From Aradus depressus (taxonomy: Eukaryota; Arthropoda; Insecta; Hemiptera; Aradidae), in contig OY759218.1 of NCBI GenBank assembly GCA_963662175.1, positions 49,359,427 through 49,423,426 on the forward strand: 64,000 bases of DNA, read 5' to 3'. Each line of letters begins with the position of its first letter. The stretch's first letter is position 1. Made by a program: the position numbers and the translations under genes. The notes beneath the pieces were generated by a model. That model had not been told where the DNA came from and searched no databases. It saw nothing but the letters and a program-made list of their open reading frames with translations. This document shows, in pieces, positions 45,482 to 56,777 of the stretch.

Positions 45482-45769
45482 GTATACATATATAAGAAGT
45501 TTCACTTTGCGCTGATGTGGGTGAGACACACCTTTCTTTCTCATAACAATAGTAACAATGACTTGTACGGTAAGCCTGCGTAGCGGTGATTTGTAGTTGG
45601 CGTGTTGTAGATATTTGCTTCTCCAGAGAGAGAAATGACTGTAATAGAGATGATCACGGAACAAGATGATGTTGTACAGAGTGAGATGACAACAGCACTA
45701 TCTCTCAACTTTATGACAGACTACCTTCGGATATTTTATCTCATAATAATAATTATATTAACCTATAGT
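45482..45769. other. No recognisable feature
   Basis: Unassigned flank of the LTR insertion. Confidence 0.5.
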
Positions 45770-46560
45770 ATTGTAATCTTGCAGAAATCCGAGATCGAGT
45801 TTTCAACGGATTTTCACATTTAAAGATCCCCTGAATTTTTGACCATTTTCGCGATGATGTCTGTGATGGAAAGTTGTGAGCACCATAACGCAGAAACCAT
45901 TGTAGCTATGAACTTGAAATTTGAAATGAAGAAGTCACATGTACTAACTTAGATTTGATTAGATTTTGGTGAGCATCGGAAGAAAATTGAGACCAGGTAC
46001 TTTACTTCGGGACCTGAGTACATTTTACAAGATACCGCTTATATTTATGACCTAATCAAAACTATTTTCAAGTAAACTGAAAAACACATTTTAAATGAAA
46101 TACCATTTTTTGTAGGTCGTTTAGTTTTCGAGATATTAGCCGAAAAATGTCGTTTTGTAACGTTTTTTTTTTTTTGGACGTTTCCTTGATTTACCTGAAA
46201 ACGGTTGGTCCTATAGGAAAATTGTTTGTACCAAAAATGTTCCTTATTAAATTTCCAATCGCTAATGCGTTGTCAGATTTGAGATAGGAGCAGTACGACG
46301 AACGTAATAGCGCCTCAAATAATGTTAAATAAACCGTAGGAAATATTTTAAAGTTACGTTTAAATTGTATCGCATAGCGACGAATTATATATATTTTTTA
46401 AATATTGGTGATATTTATGAAAAATTATAAAAAAATATATGTACGTGATGTGGCCATTACAAAACTTCTACCAACCACTTTGTACAGATCACTCTCCCCC
46501 CTCTCAAAATCATTTCATACTGGCATTACTGGGTCTATGAAAGTAATGAGTAGATTAATG
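45770..46560 (-). mobile_element. Family B element with half of module H
   Basis: Reverse B: 'gaaatccgagatcgagttttcaacgg' at 45783, 'gttgtgagcaccataacgcag', 'gtacattttacaagataccgc' at 46018-46040. 46437-46560 then gives one H arm ('gatgtggccattac', 'ggcattactgggtctatg'). Confidence 0.7.
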
Positions 46561-46678
46561 AGGTCATACATTTAAGCGGTATCTTGTAAAATGTACATAA
46601 GCTTTAAATTGTCTCAACTTTCGTCCGATTTCAGCCAAATTGTTATCAGATCAAAAGGTACATATAGAGACTCATAGT

Positions 46679-46805
46679 AATGAATCCCACAATTCCCAAA
46701 CTAACAGGTTTACCCAAAATCCACAAAGACAACATCCCTATTAGACCTGTTGTATCATTTATTAATTCCCCCACCTAAAAATTATCAAAATTTCTTAATA
46801 AATCC
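46679..46805 (+). pseudogene. Penelope-like element, RT fragment
   Basis: One frame reads [20 protein letters not shown] and SFINSPT, stop, KLSKFL. The PKxxGLPKIHK...RPIVS signature is diagnostic of Penelope-like reverse transcriptases. Confidence 0.82.
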
Positions 46806-46869
46806 TCATGTGTTTCATAGAATTTCAACACTCACACGGTCAGAAAAGAGTTTATCTTTAGATTTTTAA

Positions 46870-46985
46870 AAATAAAGAAAAACGTATTTTTTTTAAAATA
46901 TTGTCTATTTCACAAAATATATAAAGTACTCCCATATATTTTATGAAATAGACAATATTTTTAAAAAACATACCTAGATTTTTTT
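46870..46985. repeat. AT-rich inverted repeat
   Basis: 'aaaatattgtctatttcacaaaatat' is mirrored by 'atattttatgaaatagacaatatttt', with arms of about 40 bp and a loop of about 12. A possible MITE or the terminal hairpin of the Penelope-like copy. Confidence 0.7.
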
Positions 46986-47040
46986 TGTTTTTTTTATTAA
47001 GTGTTTCACACTACCTTTGCAAAAATGTTAAGTATCAGTT

Positions 47041-47444
47041 AAGAGTATTATTATTTGGGAGAGTGAGAACTTTGGTATGAAAAAGAGCACCTGGGTATTG
47101 TGCTAAAGCTCAGACAACTAACTGATGAAGAACTTTTTTCAGGTGAGTACTTCCGAATGGGTAGTTGATGTGAGAACGGCATCCTACCAATCCGCTTATG
47201 TCCTTCCTCTTGTACGAGTATGCGCACTGCACATTGCGCAGGTCTCCTCGAGGGCTTCACAATGTAGCTCCATACATTCACTTCATTTTCCCTTTATTCC
47301 ATTTATAAATTTTCAACATTTTAAGGCTAAATGAGACGCCAAGTGTGCTAGAGAGAAGATAGAGACATCTCCCTTCCCAAAGCCACTGGGTTTAAACATA
47401 GTTTGGTTTACATTTATAAACAGAATTAAATTTTTTTATAATGC
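47041..47444. other. No recognisable feature
   Basis: Slightly GC-richer patch at 47130-47280 with no motif recognised. Confidence 0.45.
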
Positions 47445-48060
47445 CCCTTATACAAAATGTTATAAATAATATGAATCAAAGAACAAGCTGCAGAGAGTAT
47501 TTGATAAATTTAAAATCTTGCCATTACCTGCTCTGTTTATAATTGAAACATTAGAAAAAATATAAACATTTTTCCTCAACAATACTAGTCATTATTATGA
47601 TACCAGGCAGAAAGAATAATTTCGAACAACTAAACACTGTTTGTCTCTTTTTGAAAGAAGTATAACTCATTAAAATCAACTTCTTAAAAACCCTTCCCCA
47701 TTTCTTGAAGTCATTAAATACAATAAAAAAATTTTAAATTCAATTGAAAATGTTTTTGTTAGAGGAAACGCTCTATTCGGAAACGGAATTTATTTTTCAT
47801 GGTTCAAAAAAGAAAAAATAACCATACATAAAAACTTTAATTTTTCATTTTTATTTTCGTGGCAAAGGTCCTCCATTTATATCCTATAATCCTAATACTT
47901 TTATTTAATATTTTTTATTATTATCATCAATTATATTTTGAATAAGAAGGGTTATAAATAATATTAATCAAAGAAAAAGCTGCAGAGAGATATGTATTTA
48001 CTTAACTTAAAATCTTGCAATTACAGGTAATGCGCTGTTTACAGCTCTGGCGCTGTTTTT
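47445..48060 (+). pseudogene. LINE RT C-terminal fragments (two partial copies)
   Basis: 47450-47640 reads INNMNQRTSCREYLINLKIL and, beyond a stop, TFFLNNTSHYYDTRQKE, the region after the RT thumb seen at 8930-8990. 47950-48035 repeats the INNINQRKSCRE section, so two pieces of the same LINE type lie 500 bp apart. Confidence 0.65.
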
Positions 48061-48520
48061 ATTTGAAACACCCATTGTTCAAAAAGAAAGAAAACAACAT
48101 CTAAAAGTTGTGTTACTTATGTAAAAGCTTTAATTTTTGCTTTCATTTTTCGTTTTTATTTTCTTGGCAGAGGTCCTTCATCAATATCGTATAATCGTAG
48201 TTACTTCTATTTAATATTTTTATTATTAATTTAATTGTATATACTATTTACTTTATTCTTATTTTTTTTTTGTATATTCCGCTTTTTTTATTTATTTTTC
48301 TATACTTGACTCGTTGAGACTTGAGGAAGGGGCCCGTGATCGTGTCGAAATATCGTCCTGTAAGAAGATTCATCTATAGAAATATAAATATAAAATATTT
48401 ATAATTAAAATATAAATGGTACCTACCTATTGTATTAGGAATTTAATATTCATGTATCTTCTATTTTTTTTTTTTTTTTTTTGTTTAATGTATTATTTTT
48501 ATCTCATACCTAGCCAACTA
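48061..48520. other. Mostly unassigned
   Basis: 48310-48390 has 'gacttgaggaaggggcccgtgatcgtgtcg', resembling 3' ends of some retroelements (possibly Penelope-like) but not proven. A T-run is at 48466-48482. Confidence 0.35.
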
Positions 48521-48710
48521 TTGTTCGAAACCCGGCCGAGGCCCTTAAGTTTTTTATCTGAGAAATAAAAACCATGAGCATGGCGTCCTTCGTATGAAAC
48601 ATTAAGCGATGATCCGGAGCCTGTGCGATGTCAGGTACTCGTGAAAGACCCCCTTAGGTAACTAGACCTGCTTAGACAAAATGTAGGACTCCCAGATTAG
48701 AGCTAACAGG
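48521..48710 (+). mobile_element. SINE-1, head truncated
   Basis: Starts within the B box (GTTCGAAACCCGGCCGAGG), then 'ttttttatctgagaaataaa', 'gatgtcaggtactcg'. Confidence 0.75.
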
Positions 48711-48744
48711 GAAGGGATAAAAGCATTGGATGCTTAGGCCCCTA

Positions 48745-49042
48745 GGTGTACCAGTGCTCAGTGGTATGCGTGCCTGCTTATTGAGCTCAAGATCGAGGGT
48801 TCGAAACCCGGCCGAGTTTATTTTATCTGGGAGGTAAAAAAAAAAACCTAAGCATGCCCTCCTTCGGTTGGAACGTTAAGCGATGATCCCGAGCCTGTAA
48901 AATGTCAGGTACTCTACCCTAGGTGATTAAAAATTTAGGGTACACTACATTTAGAACTCCCATAGTAGACTCGAACTCATGTCCACCAGAGTGACGAAAG
49001 AGCGCTCTGGTAGTAGGCGATATGACCTAGTTAAAGCCGGGT
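48745..49042 (+). mobile_element. SINE-1, full length
   Basis: The tRNA-like head 'gctcagtggtatgcgtgcctgctta' (A box region from 48755) and the B box GGGTTCGAAACCCGGCC (48797-48813) are well preserved. The body runs to 'gtagtaggcgatatgacctagttaaagccgg'. Best copy of the family here. Confidence 0.85.
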
Positions 49043-49115
49043 CTAACCAAATCGGTAAATTGAAGAGCGGAAATTTAGTTGACTCATTCGCGCTGGAGAA
49101 GTACCTTATACCACC
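49043..49115 (-). mobile_element. Family A left end (fragment)
   Basis: 'aaccaaatcggtaaattgaagagcgg', 'gcgctggagaagtacc', 'ccaccgacgac'. It directly follows the SINE-1 copy. Confidence 0.6.
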
Positions 49116-49577
49116 GACGACATTTTTAGTTATTATTAATAATAATAATATTAATTTTTTGCGAAGAAAAATGCATGCCCTGTTTGCTTATTATAACATA
49201 CATTTTGCTCCATCCTCCCTCCCTAACAAAAACGCCAATGTCGAGATTTGAGAGTGTGTTAGTTCAACCTTGTGCGTGTGTGTGTGTGTGTAAATGTGAA
49301 AAGGCCTGTGGAGGAGCCCCCCCCCCCCCCCCCTCCCCCCTCCCCCTGCGCATTACATGATTCAGAAGCAATCTTGCCAACTTGTTGATTAGGTATGAGA
49401 CTCGACCAGATATGTACATGTTTGATCACTACGTCTAAATGGCAATTAAACCAAACCCCTTTCACTCTAACCTCTCAGTCACCTATCTCTAGCTCCCTCA
49501 TCTCATGTCATCGTCGTTGTCCATACCACTGCGTCATCATCAGTGGTACATTGCTTGAACTAAATTGGTACCACTGA
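49116..49577. repeat. Unassigned, with simple repeats
   Basis: (TAA)n at 49130-49150, (TG)n at 49270-49292 and a C-run at 49317-49333. Nothing coding. Confidence 0.6.
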
Positions 49578-49900
49578 TGATACAGTTTTAATTGTATATG
49601 TGTATCCAGAACCCTCTAAGGACGACACCTATGGATTTTCAGCTAAATCAACCAAAGGCAAGGAGAGTTTAGATGGGAAGCTTAACACAAAAACTTTAAT
49701 AACTGCCGATGTAATGAATGTATAATGAATGTATCAAAACAAAATTTAGCATGAGTTTTCAGAAACCACTATAAATTTCAAATATTGGTTTTTAGCCCAA
49801 ACGTAATCTAGCCCATTGACTTGGGAGGGAAAGCGAAAACTTAAATTATTAATTTGTGCTGGGAAAGTACATAGCAGGCGATTCACCGACGACTGATAAA
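49578..49900 (-). mobile_element. Family A element (reverse), left two thirds
   Basis: 'atccagaaccctctaaggacgacacc' monomer start, two monomers, 'gtgctgggaaagtacatagcaggcgattcaccgacgac'. The right hairpin is missing. Confidence 0.7.
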
Positions 49901-49923
49901 AATACTGACAAAAAAAAAAAAAT

Positions 49924-50215
49924 ATATATGTGAAGTGTCCATTACAGAACGTTCTTATAACTACCACTCTTACAGATCACTCTCTCCCCCTCCCCATTCT
50001 CAAAATCATTTCACACTTGCATTACTGGGTATATGAAATTAATGAGTTGGCCTCAGCTGTACTTTTTATTTCAATGTACAGCGTCATTCTAGGAGTGACT
50101 TTCTTATACCCAGTAATGGCAGTATGAATTTATTTTGAGGAGGGGGAGGGGGAGAGAGTGATCTGTTAGCGTGGTTAGTGTAAGAAAATCCTGTATTGGC
50201 CACATAACATATATT
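49924..50215. mobile_element. Module H, complete
   Basis: 'tgtgaagtgtccattacagaac' and 'ctgtattggccacataacat' are inverted ends. The C-rich and G-rich arms face each other, and 'ggcattactgggta'/'tacccagtaatggc' pair across the centre. Confidence 0.75.
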
Positions 50216-50690
50216 TTGTTTTTGTTTATTCTTATAATTTTTCATAAAAACTAATAATAAAAAAAATAACATAAATAATTATAATACATATTTTACGACG
50301 TTATTTTAATAAAAATTTACATTATCATAAATTGGAAATAACCGAAAAAAAATTATTTTTTATTTTGTTAATATTATTGCACCACACCAAAAAATTTGAA
50401 AGCATTAGAGAATATTTTGATGTAAAAAACATGTATTTTGTGAAAATTTGGTGAGTGTCACTCAAAAATAACATTCGAAAAGACCATTTTGAATGTTTCT
50501 TAGGACGGTGAAAAATAGAATTTAAATCGGAAGATAATAAAAAAATACTGTATTTGTGTATTTGAAGCATAAGAACTTGAAAACAAATCGATAGTTGCAT
50601 TTTTTATGATTCCTCATCGAATAATGGGAGTTCGGAGCTGATATTTTCAGGAAAATATTCTTTTTATATGTGCAAACTGTTGGTCAATTG
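50216..50690. other. Unassigned between H and B
   Basis: AT-rich; possibly the rest of the H-B element, since 50320-50640 resembles nothing else here. Confidence 0.4.
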
Positions 50691-51335
50691 CCCATTCGAA
50701 AATCGTTGGGGCAGTTTTCCTACTCTTATCCGGCTAGGCCCTTTATTTTACATTTCTTGTGGCATTTTAATTTTGTACATATTGGTCCTATCTGATATCT
50801 GAAAACACATTAGCCATTGGAAATTTAATAAGGAACATTTTTGACAGGAAACAATTTTTCGATAGGACTAACCGTTTTTGTATAATTGTAGGAAACGTCT
50901 AAAAATATGTGTTTCAGTACATTTCAGGACGGTTTTCGCATGTATCTCGAAAACCAGACGACCTACAAAATATTGTATTGTATATAAAATGTGTCTTTTA
51001 CTTTGATCTACAACTTTTACTTTTAAAGTTTTTTGATTAGGTCATAAATATAAGCGGTATCTTGTAAAATGTACTTAGGCATCGAAGTAAAGTGGTCTCA
51101 ATCTAATCAGATTTAAGTCAAGTCCATGTAACTTCTCCATTCCAAATATTATAGCTACAATAATTTCTGCGTTATACCGCTCACAACTTTCCATCACATA
51201 CACACACACACACACGCACTTCACAGCGAAAATGGTCAAAACGTATTCAGGGGACCTTCAAAGGTGATAATCCGTTGAAAACTCGATCTCGGATTTTCGC
51301 ACGATTACAATTATTTCTCTATAGGTATAAAAAAG
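50691..51335 (+). mobile_element. Family B element
   Basis: 'gaaatttaataaggaacatttttg', 'aggacggttttcgcatgtatctcg', 'aagcggtatcttgtaaaatgtac', a (CA)n tract at 51197-51216 and the closing block CCGTTGAAAACTCGATCTCG at 51271. Confidence 0.75.
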
Positions 51336-51604
51336 TAAAAATAGCAAAAATGAGTTGAGCGGGAAGCAGATTTCGAAGTGGGAAGGAGGGAAAGTGTGTG
51401 TAAATCTGTTAATGACCGAGCTAGGGAGAGAATAATGAAATTTAATAGCTGGGTTTGGGATGAAGCAAGAAAACCCATTAGGTTTTGCTGAGCAGGAAAA
51501 AATAGTGTGGAACAAAGCAGAGCTACAGCCCAGAGTTCATATTAACATTATATTTCAGCAGTCCTCACTGAATCTATTAGTTTAACTACATAGTATTTTA
51601 CTGA
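51336..51604. other. No recognisable feature
   Basis: Purine-rich; unassigned. Confidence 0.5.
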
Positions 51605-52500
51605 ACTGGTTTATAAGAAAGTCGGCCAATCACTAACAATGTACTTCCCCAGTTGACACTTCAGGACATGCGGTCCGAAAATTACACGGGAGCACAATGG
51701 TGTACCTGTGTGATGAAAAATGTCCTTCTATGTTGAGAAACGGACATATAAAAACTGGAAATAAAGAAAGCCGCTAAAAACAACTAATGCTGTTAAAGAG
51801 CTAGCTAGCATTCGTTTTATGTAATGCTCTCCCTCCGGAGCCAATTGATTATTTGGGCTAAAACTCAACATTTGACTTGGGAGCCATGGTGGCCGTGCGG
51901 GCTAGGGCGTAGGGCTTTGGTCGCATGGTCTCACCATGGTTTGTGGGTTCGAATCCCGTCTGGGAGTCAGTTTTATTTCGTAGATAAAACTTCCGCCCGG
52001 GGCCATGGATAATTAGGTAAAACACCATTATAAGAGTCATGGCTAATATGCATCGTAATTAAGGCAGAAAAAAAACAAAAAAAACATTTGAATTACCTAG
52101 TTTCTTGTGAATCCTCATACTGAGTTTTGCGTTGATACATTCATTACATCGGCAGTTATTGGGATTTTTGAGTTCAGTCACCCCTCTGATCCCCCTTCGG
52201 CTCCTCCTGCTGAAAAATAATAACTGTCGTTCTTATAGGACTTTGAAGATACATATAAAATTTCGTGTCAATATATTCAATACAACTGCAGTTATTAGAG
52301 TATTTGTGATGTCGTCCTGCCTTGTTGATACATTCACTCTATCGGAAGTTATCGTGTTCACAGACACACACACATAGACACACAGACATTATGTTTTTAC
52401 ATTCTTGGAATATTATATGGAAGGTCGGAAAACATAACTTGAAAACTCCGCATCGAATTTCTGACCGATTACATAACTTCTCCTATAATTCGTATACATT
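51605..52500 (+). mobile_element. Family A element interrupted by SINE-2
   Basis: Left end 51612-51655 ('gtcggccaatcactaacaatgtacttccccag'), then a foreign stretch to about 51800, then monomers at 51820-51870 and 52092-52350 interrupted by the SINE, a cacac tract at 52362-52387, and the right end GACCGATTACATAACTTC at 52463-52480. Confidence 0.7.
51867..52091 (+). mobile_element. SINE-2 with 9-bp target duplication
   Basis: Insert 51876-52082 between AACATTTGA (51867-51875 and 52083-52091). The head has an A-box-like TGGCCGTGCGGG (one mismatch) and a perfect B box GGTTCGAATCC (51948-51958) with a pairable T stem. The body ends in an A-rich tail at 52066-52084. Different from SINE-1; the only copy here. 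Confidence 0.85.
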
Positions 52501-52589
52501 CGGGAGACCGAAAGACCTTTCCAATTAAATTTCCTTCTGGTCTCAAATTTTGCCATATCAACCACCAAATTGATTAAACGTTAATGGAA

Positions 52590-53140
52590 AAGCCTTCGTA
52601 TTTTATTGAAAAAGTTGGTGATCAAATCCGAGAAATACTGATGAAATACTGAAAATTAATAAGGAACATTTTTGGTGAGTACCAATTTTTCGACATTTTT
52701 CTAAAAAAATGGGTTTCAATACTCATTTTAGGAGGGTTTTCGACATGTATCTCATAAACCGGGCCTCCAAAAAAAAATGTTTCTTATAAAATGTGCCTCT
52801 TAGTATTTACAACTTTTATTTGTAAAGATTTTGTATATATATTTTTTTTTATAAAATGCACAGGCCTCGGAGTGAACAGGTCTTAATTTTCATCTGATCT
52901 CGGCCAAAATCTAATGAGATTCCAAGTTGAATGTGACATTTTCATCTCATATTTCAAGTTCATTGCTACAATTATTTCTGAGTTAAAGAGTTCCAAAATT
53001 TCCAATCACAGGCACACACACACACTCAGACGCAAAGATAGTCATAATCGCGAAAATTGTAAAAACGTGTTCAAGGAATCTTGAAACTTAAAATTCCGTT
53101 GATCTCGTAGTTTCGCACGGTTACAATATTTCCACAGATT
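52590..53140 (+). mobile_element. Family B element
   Basis: 'ttaataaggaacatttttggtgagtacc', 'gtatctcataaaccggg', 'ctgatctcggccaaaatc', an acacaca tract at 53013-53024, and a closing 'gaaacttaaaattccgttgatctcg'. Confidence 0.7.
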
Positions 53141-53184
53141 AAGGATTTGTGTGCCTGTAAACAAGGTCCATATATCTATATGAA

Positions 53185-53385
53185 ATAGGTGAGAATTCTA
53201 AGAGAAACTAAACATAGCATAATGAATGTACCGACAGGAAATTTTATATGAGGATTCACAAGTTCCTGTTTATGCCGCCTATTAATTTTCACCTAAACCG
53301 CTTAATTGGTCTTGGAGGAAGTGCGAAAAAATAGTCGATTAATTAGAAAAGTCCAATGCCGGTGATTCACTTATTGTTTTCAAAT
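53185..53385 (-). mobile_element. Family A left end (reverse)
   Basis: One monomer ('cataatgaatgtaccgacagg'), then 'ggtcttggaggaagtgcgaaa' and 'ccaatgccggtgattcac'. Confidence 0.65.
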
Positions 53386-53690
53386 TAAATTAAATGTATG
53401 GGGTCAGTAAAGATGATACTCCAATGAGTACTCTAAATCGAATGTTTGACCGATTAGATATTTTCTACTCCAAGTACAGCTATGTAATTCACACTGATAC
53501 TGTTATTCTAATCATAGTAGCTAAACTTGAACTTAGCAACTGATGAATCGATTTTGATGAATAAATCTACTGAATTTGCATCAAAGTCGAAATCCTAATA
53601 ACATTAGAATGGTGAATGGGGAGCACTTGCTGGGTTAGTATCGAGTGACGGGATGAGGATCCAGGCGAGCCATTCAGACCTACATCTAGC
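53386..53690. other. No recognisable feature
   Basis: Unassigned. Confidence 0.5.
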
Positions 53691-53714
53691 ATAATGATGG
53701 AATACCGCTAGCTT

Positions 53715-54150
53715 CTGTACAATTAGGAATCCAGCCAGAGATGTTAACCACTACACTTAGGGGATTCAGTCAGGGATGCTAACCACTACACCTCGGGGAC
53801 TCAGTCAGGGATGCTAACCACTACACCATCGGCGAACCAGCTAGTGATGCTAACAACTACACCATCGGGGAACCAGCCAGCTATGCTAATCGGGTACCTA
53901 GCCAATGATGCTAACAACTTCACCATCGGGGAACCAGCTAGTGATGCTAACAACTACACAACCGGGGATCCAGCTGGTGATGCTAACATCTACACCAGCA
54001 GAATCCAGCCAGCTATGCTAATCGGGGATCCAGCTAGTGATGCTAACAACTATACCATGGGGTATCCAGCCAGCTATGCTAACAACACCGGGGATCCAGC
54101 TGGTGATGCTAACTATTACACCGTGGGGAGTCCGGCCAGCGATGCTAAAT
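53715..54150 (+). repeat. ~35-40-bp minisatellite
   Basis: About twelve imperfect units built on GGGGATCCAGCCAGCTATGC and TAACAACTACACCATC. Unit length varies through internal deletions. A 136-codon frame across it (53811-54221) is low-complexity repeat translation, not a supported gene. Confidence 0.88.
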
Positions 54151-54848
54151 ACTCCATCCAGTTGAGGACAGGAAAGTTGAGTTTGTCCGTAGTATGGCTG
54201 TTTCTAAACTGGCTTCATTGAGCCGGATATTTATAAGCTCCTGTGAACCATTTGGCAACTTTTATGGGCGGCTAGCTCGTTCAAACTTACCCTAAATTGA
54301 ATACATAATTCTTATTTTTTATTTTTTTTAGTCAAAAGTAATTTTTATGTAAATGGATTTTTACGAGATCCCTTATATTCAATAAATGAATATATTAGTG
54401 TGGTAGGGAGGATTTTTCAAGGCCCCTGTGTGAACATTATCCTGGAATGTTTTAAAATTAGGCCTGTTAAATAGATTGTCGTATTTATATTAACTTTGCA
54501 TCTTTTTGGTTCTAGCATGACATATTGTCCCGGCGTCTGTATTTTACAACTTTCAAAAGGCGGAGACGTATTTGAAATATTGTCTATTCCAGAGGAAATG
54601 TATACGTTACTGTTAAAGTAGGAAATTTAGTTAATGTCGACAATAGCTTGGTAATGTTGACATTGATCAAGGCCTCTGGTTAAAGTCGCAAATTTGAACA
54701 TTTCAATCGTCATTTCCATCTTCAGTCTTATCAGCTGATGTTAGCTGTTAAAGTCGGAAAACAGGTGTGGAGCATGGAGGAACGTTTTTGAGCTCTTGTT
54801 TATTTACTTTGTAAGCTTGTGTCTTGTGAAAAGTTTTAAGTTATTTTA
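54151..54848. other. No recognisable feature
   Basis: Unassigned. A short phrase 'gttaaagtcggaaa' recurs at 54616, 54681 and 54749. Confidence 0.45.
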
Positions 54849-55078
54849 ATGCGTGCTTGCTTACTGAGCTTAACGCGGGTTCGAAACCCATCCGAGGCCC
54901 TTAGTTTATTTTATCTGGGAGGTAAAATAAACTTAAGCACGCCGTCCTTCGGATGGGACGTTAAGCGATGGCCCCAAGCCTGTACGATGTCAGGTCCTCG
55001 TTGAAGACCCGTACCCTAGGTGACGAAAGAGCGCTCTGGTATTAGCGATAAGACAACGCAGTTAAAGCCCGGACATGG
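54849..55078 (+). mobile_element. SINE-1, nearly full length
   Basis: B box CGGGTTCGAAACCCATCC (54877-54894), 'gaggcccttagtttattttatctggg', 'gatgtcaggtcctcg', 'gaaagagcgctctggtattagcgat', ending 'aaagcccggacatgg' in a G tract. Confidence 0.83.
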
Positions 55079-55400
55079 GGGGGAAGGGGGGGGGGGGGGA
55101 TTAGGGGAGACACTTGACTCAAAAACTCCAATAACTGCAGTTGCAATGAATGAATCGACACAAAATTAAATGTGAATTAAAAACCCCATAAGTACGACAC
55201 ATTAATTTTTATTGGAATCGGTGAAATGGAAGGGGGGGTTGAGGGGAGGGGCTCAATTAAATTTAGGAGCGCCTATATATATATAAGTCAAGTGTTGGTT
55301 ATTAGCGCAAACGGTTGATTAGTTTTGGAGGAGGAGCGAAAAGTTAATTGATTAATTTGTTCTGGGAAGTACATTGCCAGTGTTTCACCGACGATTTTTT
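55079..55400 (-). mobile_element. Family A element (reverse)
   Basis: G tract, two monomers ('aactgcagttgcaatgaatgaatcg'), 'agcgaaaagttaattgattaa', and the left end 'gttctgggaagtacattgccagtgtttcaccgacga'. Confidence 0.72.
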
Positions 55401-55716
55401 TTTTAAATTCAATACTGAATTAATTATGACTTCAACGAAATACTTTCATCTAGTCACTACACTGTATGCAGACAAAGTCGACCTCTCATTTTGAAGCTGG
55501 GTTTATGGGCTTTAAATAAATTTGAAAATTTAATTGAAATAAAAGAACTAGCGGAGATGTACTGGCGGTGCGAAACATAAATGATGACTTTAAAAAGTCG
55601 GTTGTATCGTACAGACAGACAGTCTGAGGTAAAAAAAAAACTCAGGACTGACGCGACCATAGGTGATTTTCGTATTATTGCATATGATGAGCGAAATAAA
55701 CTATACAACAAAAAAT
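55401..55716. other. No recognisable feature
   Basis: Unassigned. Confidence 0.5.
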
Positions 55717-55960
55717 ATGGAATATGAGCATTATAGGACTTTCTTATACCAACTTTTGTACAGATCACCCTCCCTCTCACAAATTCATTTCGTACTGCAT
55801 TACTATATGTGTTGGTGTCAGCAGTTTTTTGTGTTTCATTGTAGAACGAAATTCTTAGAATTCTTTTACACAGTAATACCAGAATGAAATAAATTTGAGG
55901 GAGAGAATGATCTGTACAAATGTATAAGAAATCCCTGTAATGACCACATCACATATGTTA
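55717..55960. mobile_element. Module H, complete
   Basis: 'gagcattataggactttcttatacc' faces 'tataagaaatccctgtaatgaccac'. The internal pair 'gatcaccctccctctcac'/'gagggagagaatgatc' is present. Confidence 0.72.
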
Positions 55961-56079
55961 TAGATAATATATTATATATTCCAAATAAAAAAACTCCAGT
56001 AATAAAACCATATTCTATAATTCGTTTCTATGCGTTACAATTTAAACATTACTTTTACTATAGAAATTTATTTTAAATT

Positions 56080-56620
56080 CTTTGGAACCTTTATCTTTTG
56101 TCGTATTGGTTCTGTCTGAAATTCGAGAACATGTTAGCGATCGGAAATTTAATAAGGAACATTTTAGTCAATACCAATTTCGCCATAAGACTAACCATTT
56201 TCGAGTAAATCGAGCCAACGTCTGAACAAATGTGTTTCAAAACGATATTTCAGGACTATTTTCGGCATGTATCTCGCTATACCGGGCTATTCCATTCAAA
56301 ATTAGCAGTATCTTGTAAAATGTACTTAAGCCCTAAAGAAAAGTGGTCTCAATTTTCGTCCGACTTCGTCCAAATCTAAGTTAGCGCATGTGACATCTTC
56401 ATCTCTTTTAAGTTCATTGCTACAATCGTTTTTGAGTTAGAGCGTCACAAAGTTCCAATTGCAAATGACACAGACATACTTACATACACAGACAGACATC
56501 ATGACGAAAATGGTCAAAACATGTTCAGGCAACTTGAAATATGAAAAACAGTTGATAACTCCATCTTGCATTTACGCACGATTACAATTCTTTTTTGTAC
56601 TGTAGCTATAAGAAAGCAAA
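56080..56620 (+). mobile_element. Family B element
   Basis: 'gaaatttaataaggaacattt', 'ttttcggcatgtatctcgc', 'agtatcttgtaaaatgtac', 'ttttcgtccgacttcg', and the closing 'cagttgataactccatcttgcatttacgcacgattac'. Confidence 0.73.
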
Positions 56621-56649
56621 AATTACTTAAAATATTAATTACTAATTAT

Positions 56650-56720
56650 TGACTTTTTTTTAGGTATTTACAACTGTATAAATAATATATACAACAAGCA
56701 AATTTGCTAAAAGGGTAAAA
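56650..56720 (-). mobile_element. Jockey-type LINE 3' tail (fragment)
   Basis: Reverse complement of the last part of the Jockey 3' UTR: 'ggtatttacaactgtataaataatatatacaacaagcaaatttgc'. Confidence 0.7.
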
Positions 56721-56777
56721 TATAGCATTGTAAAAATGAATTTAGAATCTAGTATATACCTGTCTGTATTTTTGTAC

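Noticed and set aside
51876..51965. Functional tRNA gene
   Set aside because: Boxes A and B are present but acceptor stem halves do not pair and an A-tailed body with target duplication follows; it is a SINE.
53811..54221. 136-codon open frame
   Set aside because: It is the translation of a minisatellite; composition is wholly repeat-driven and there is no domain.
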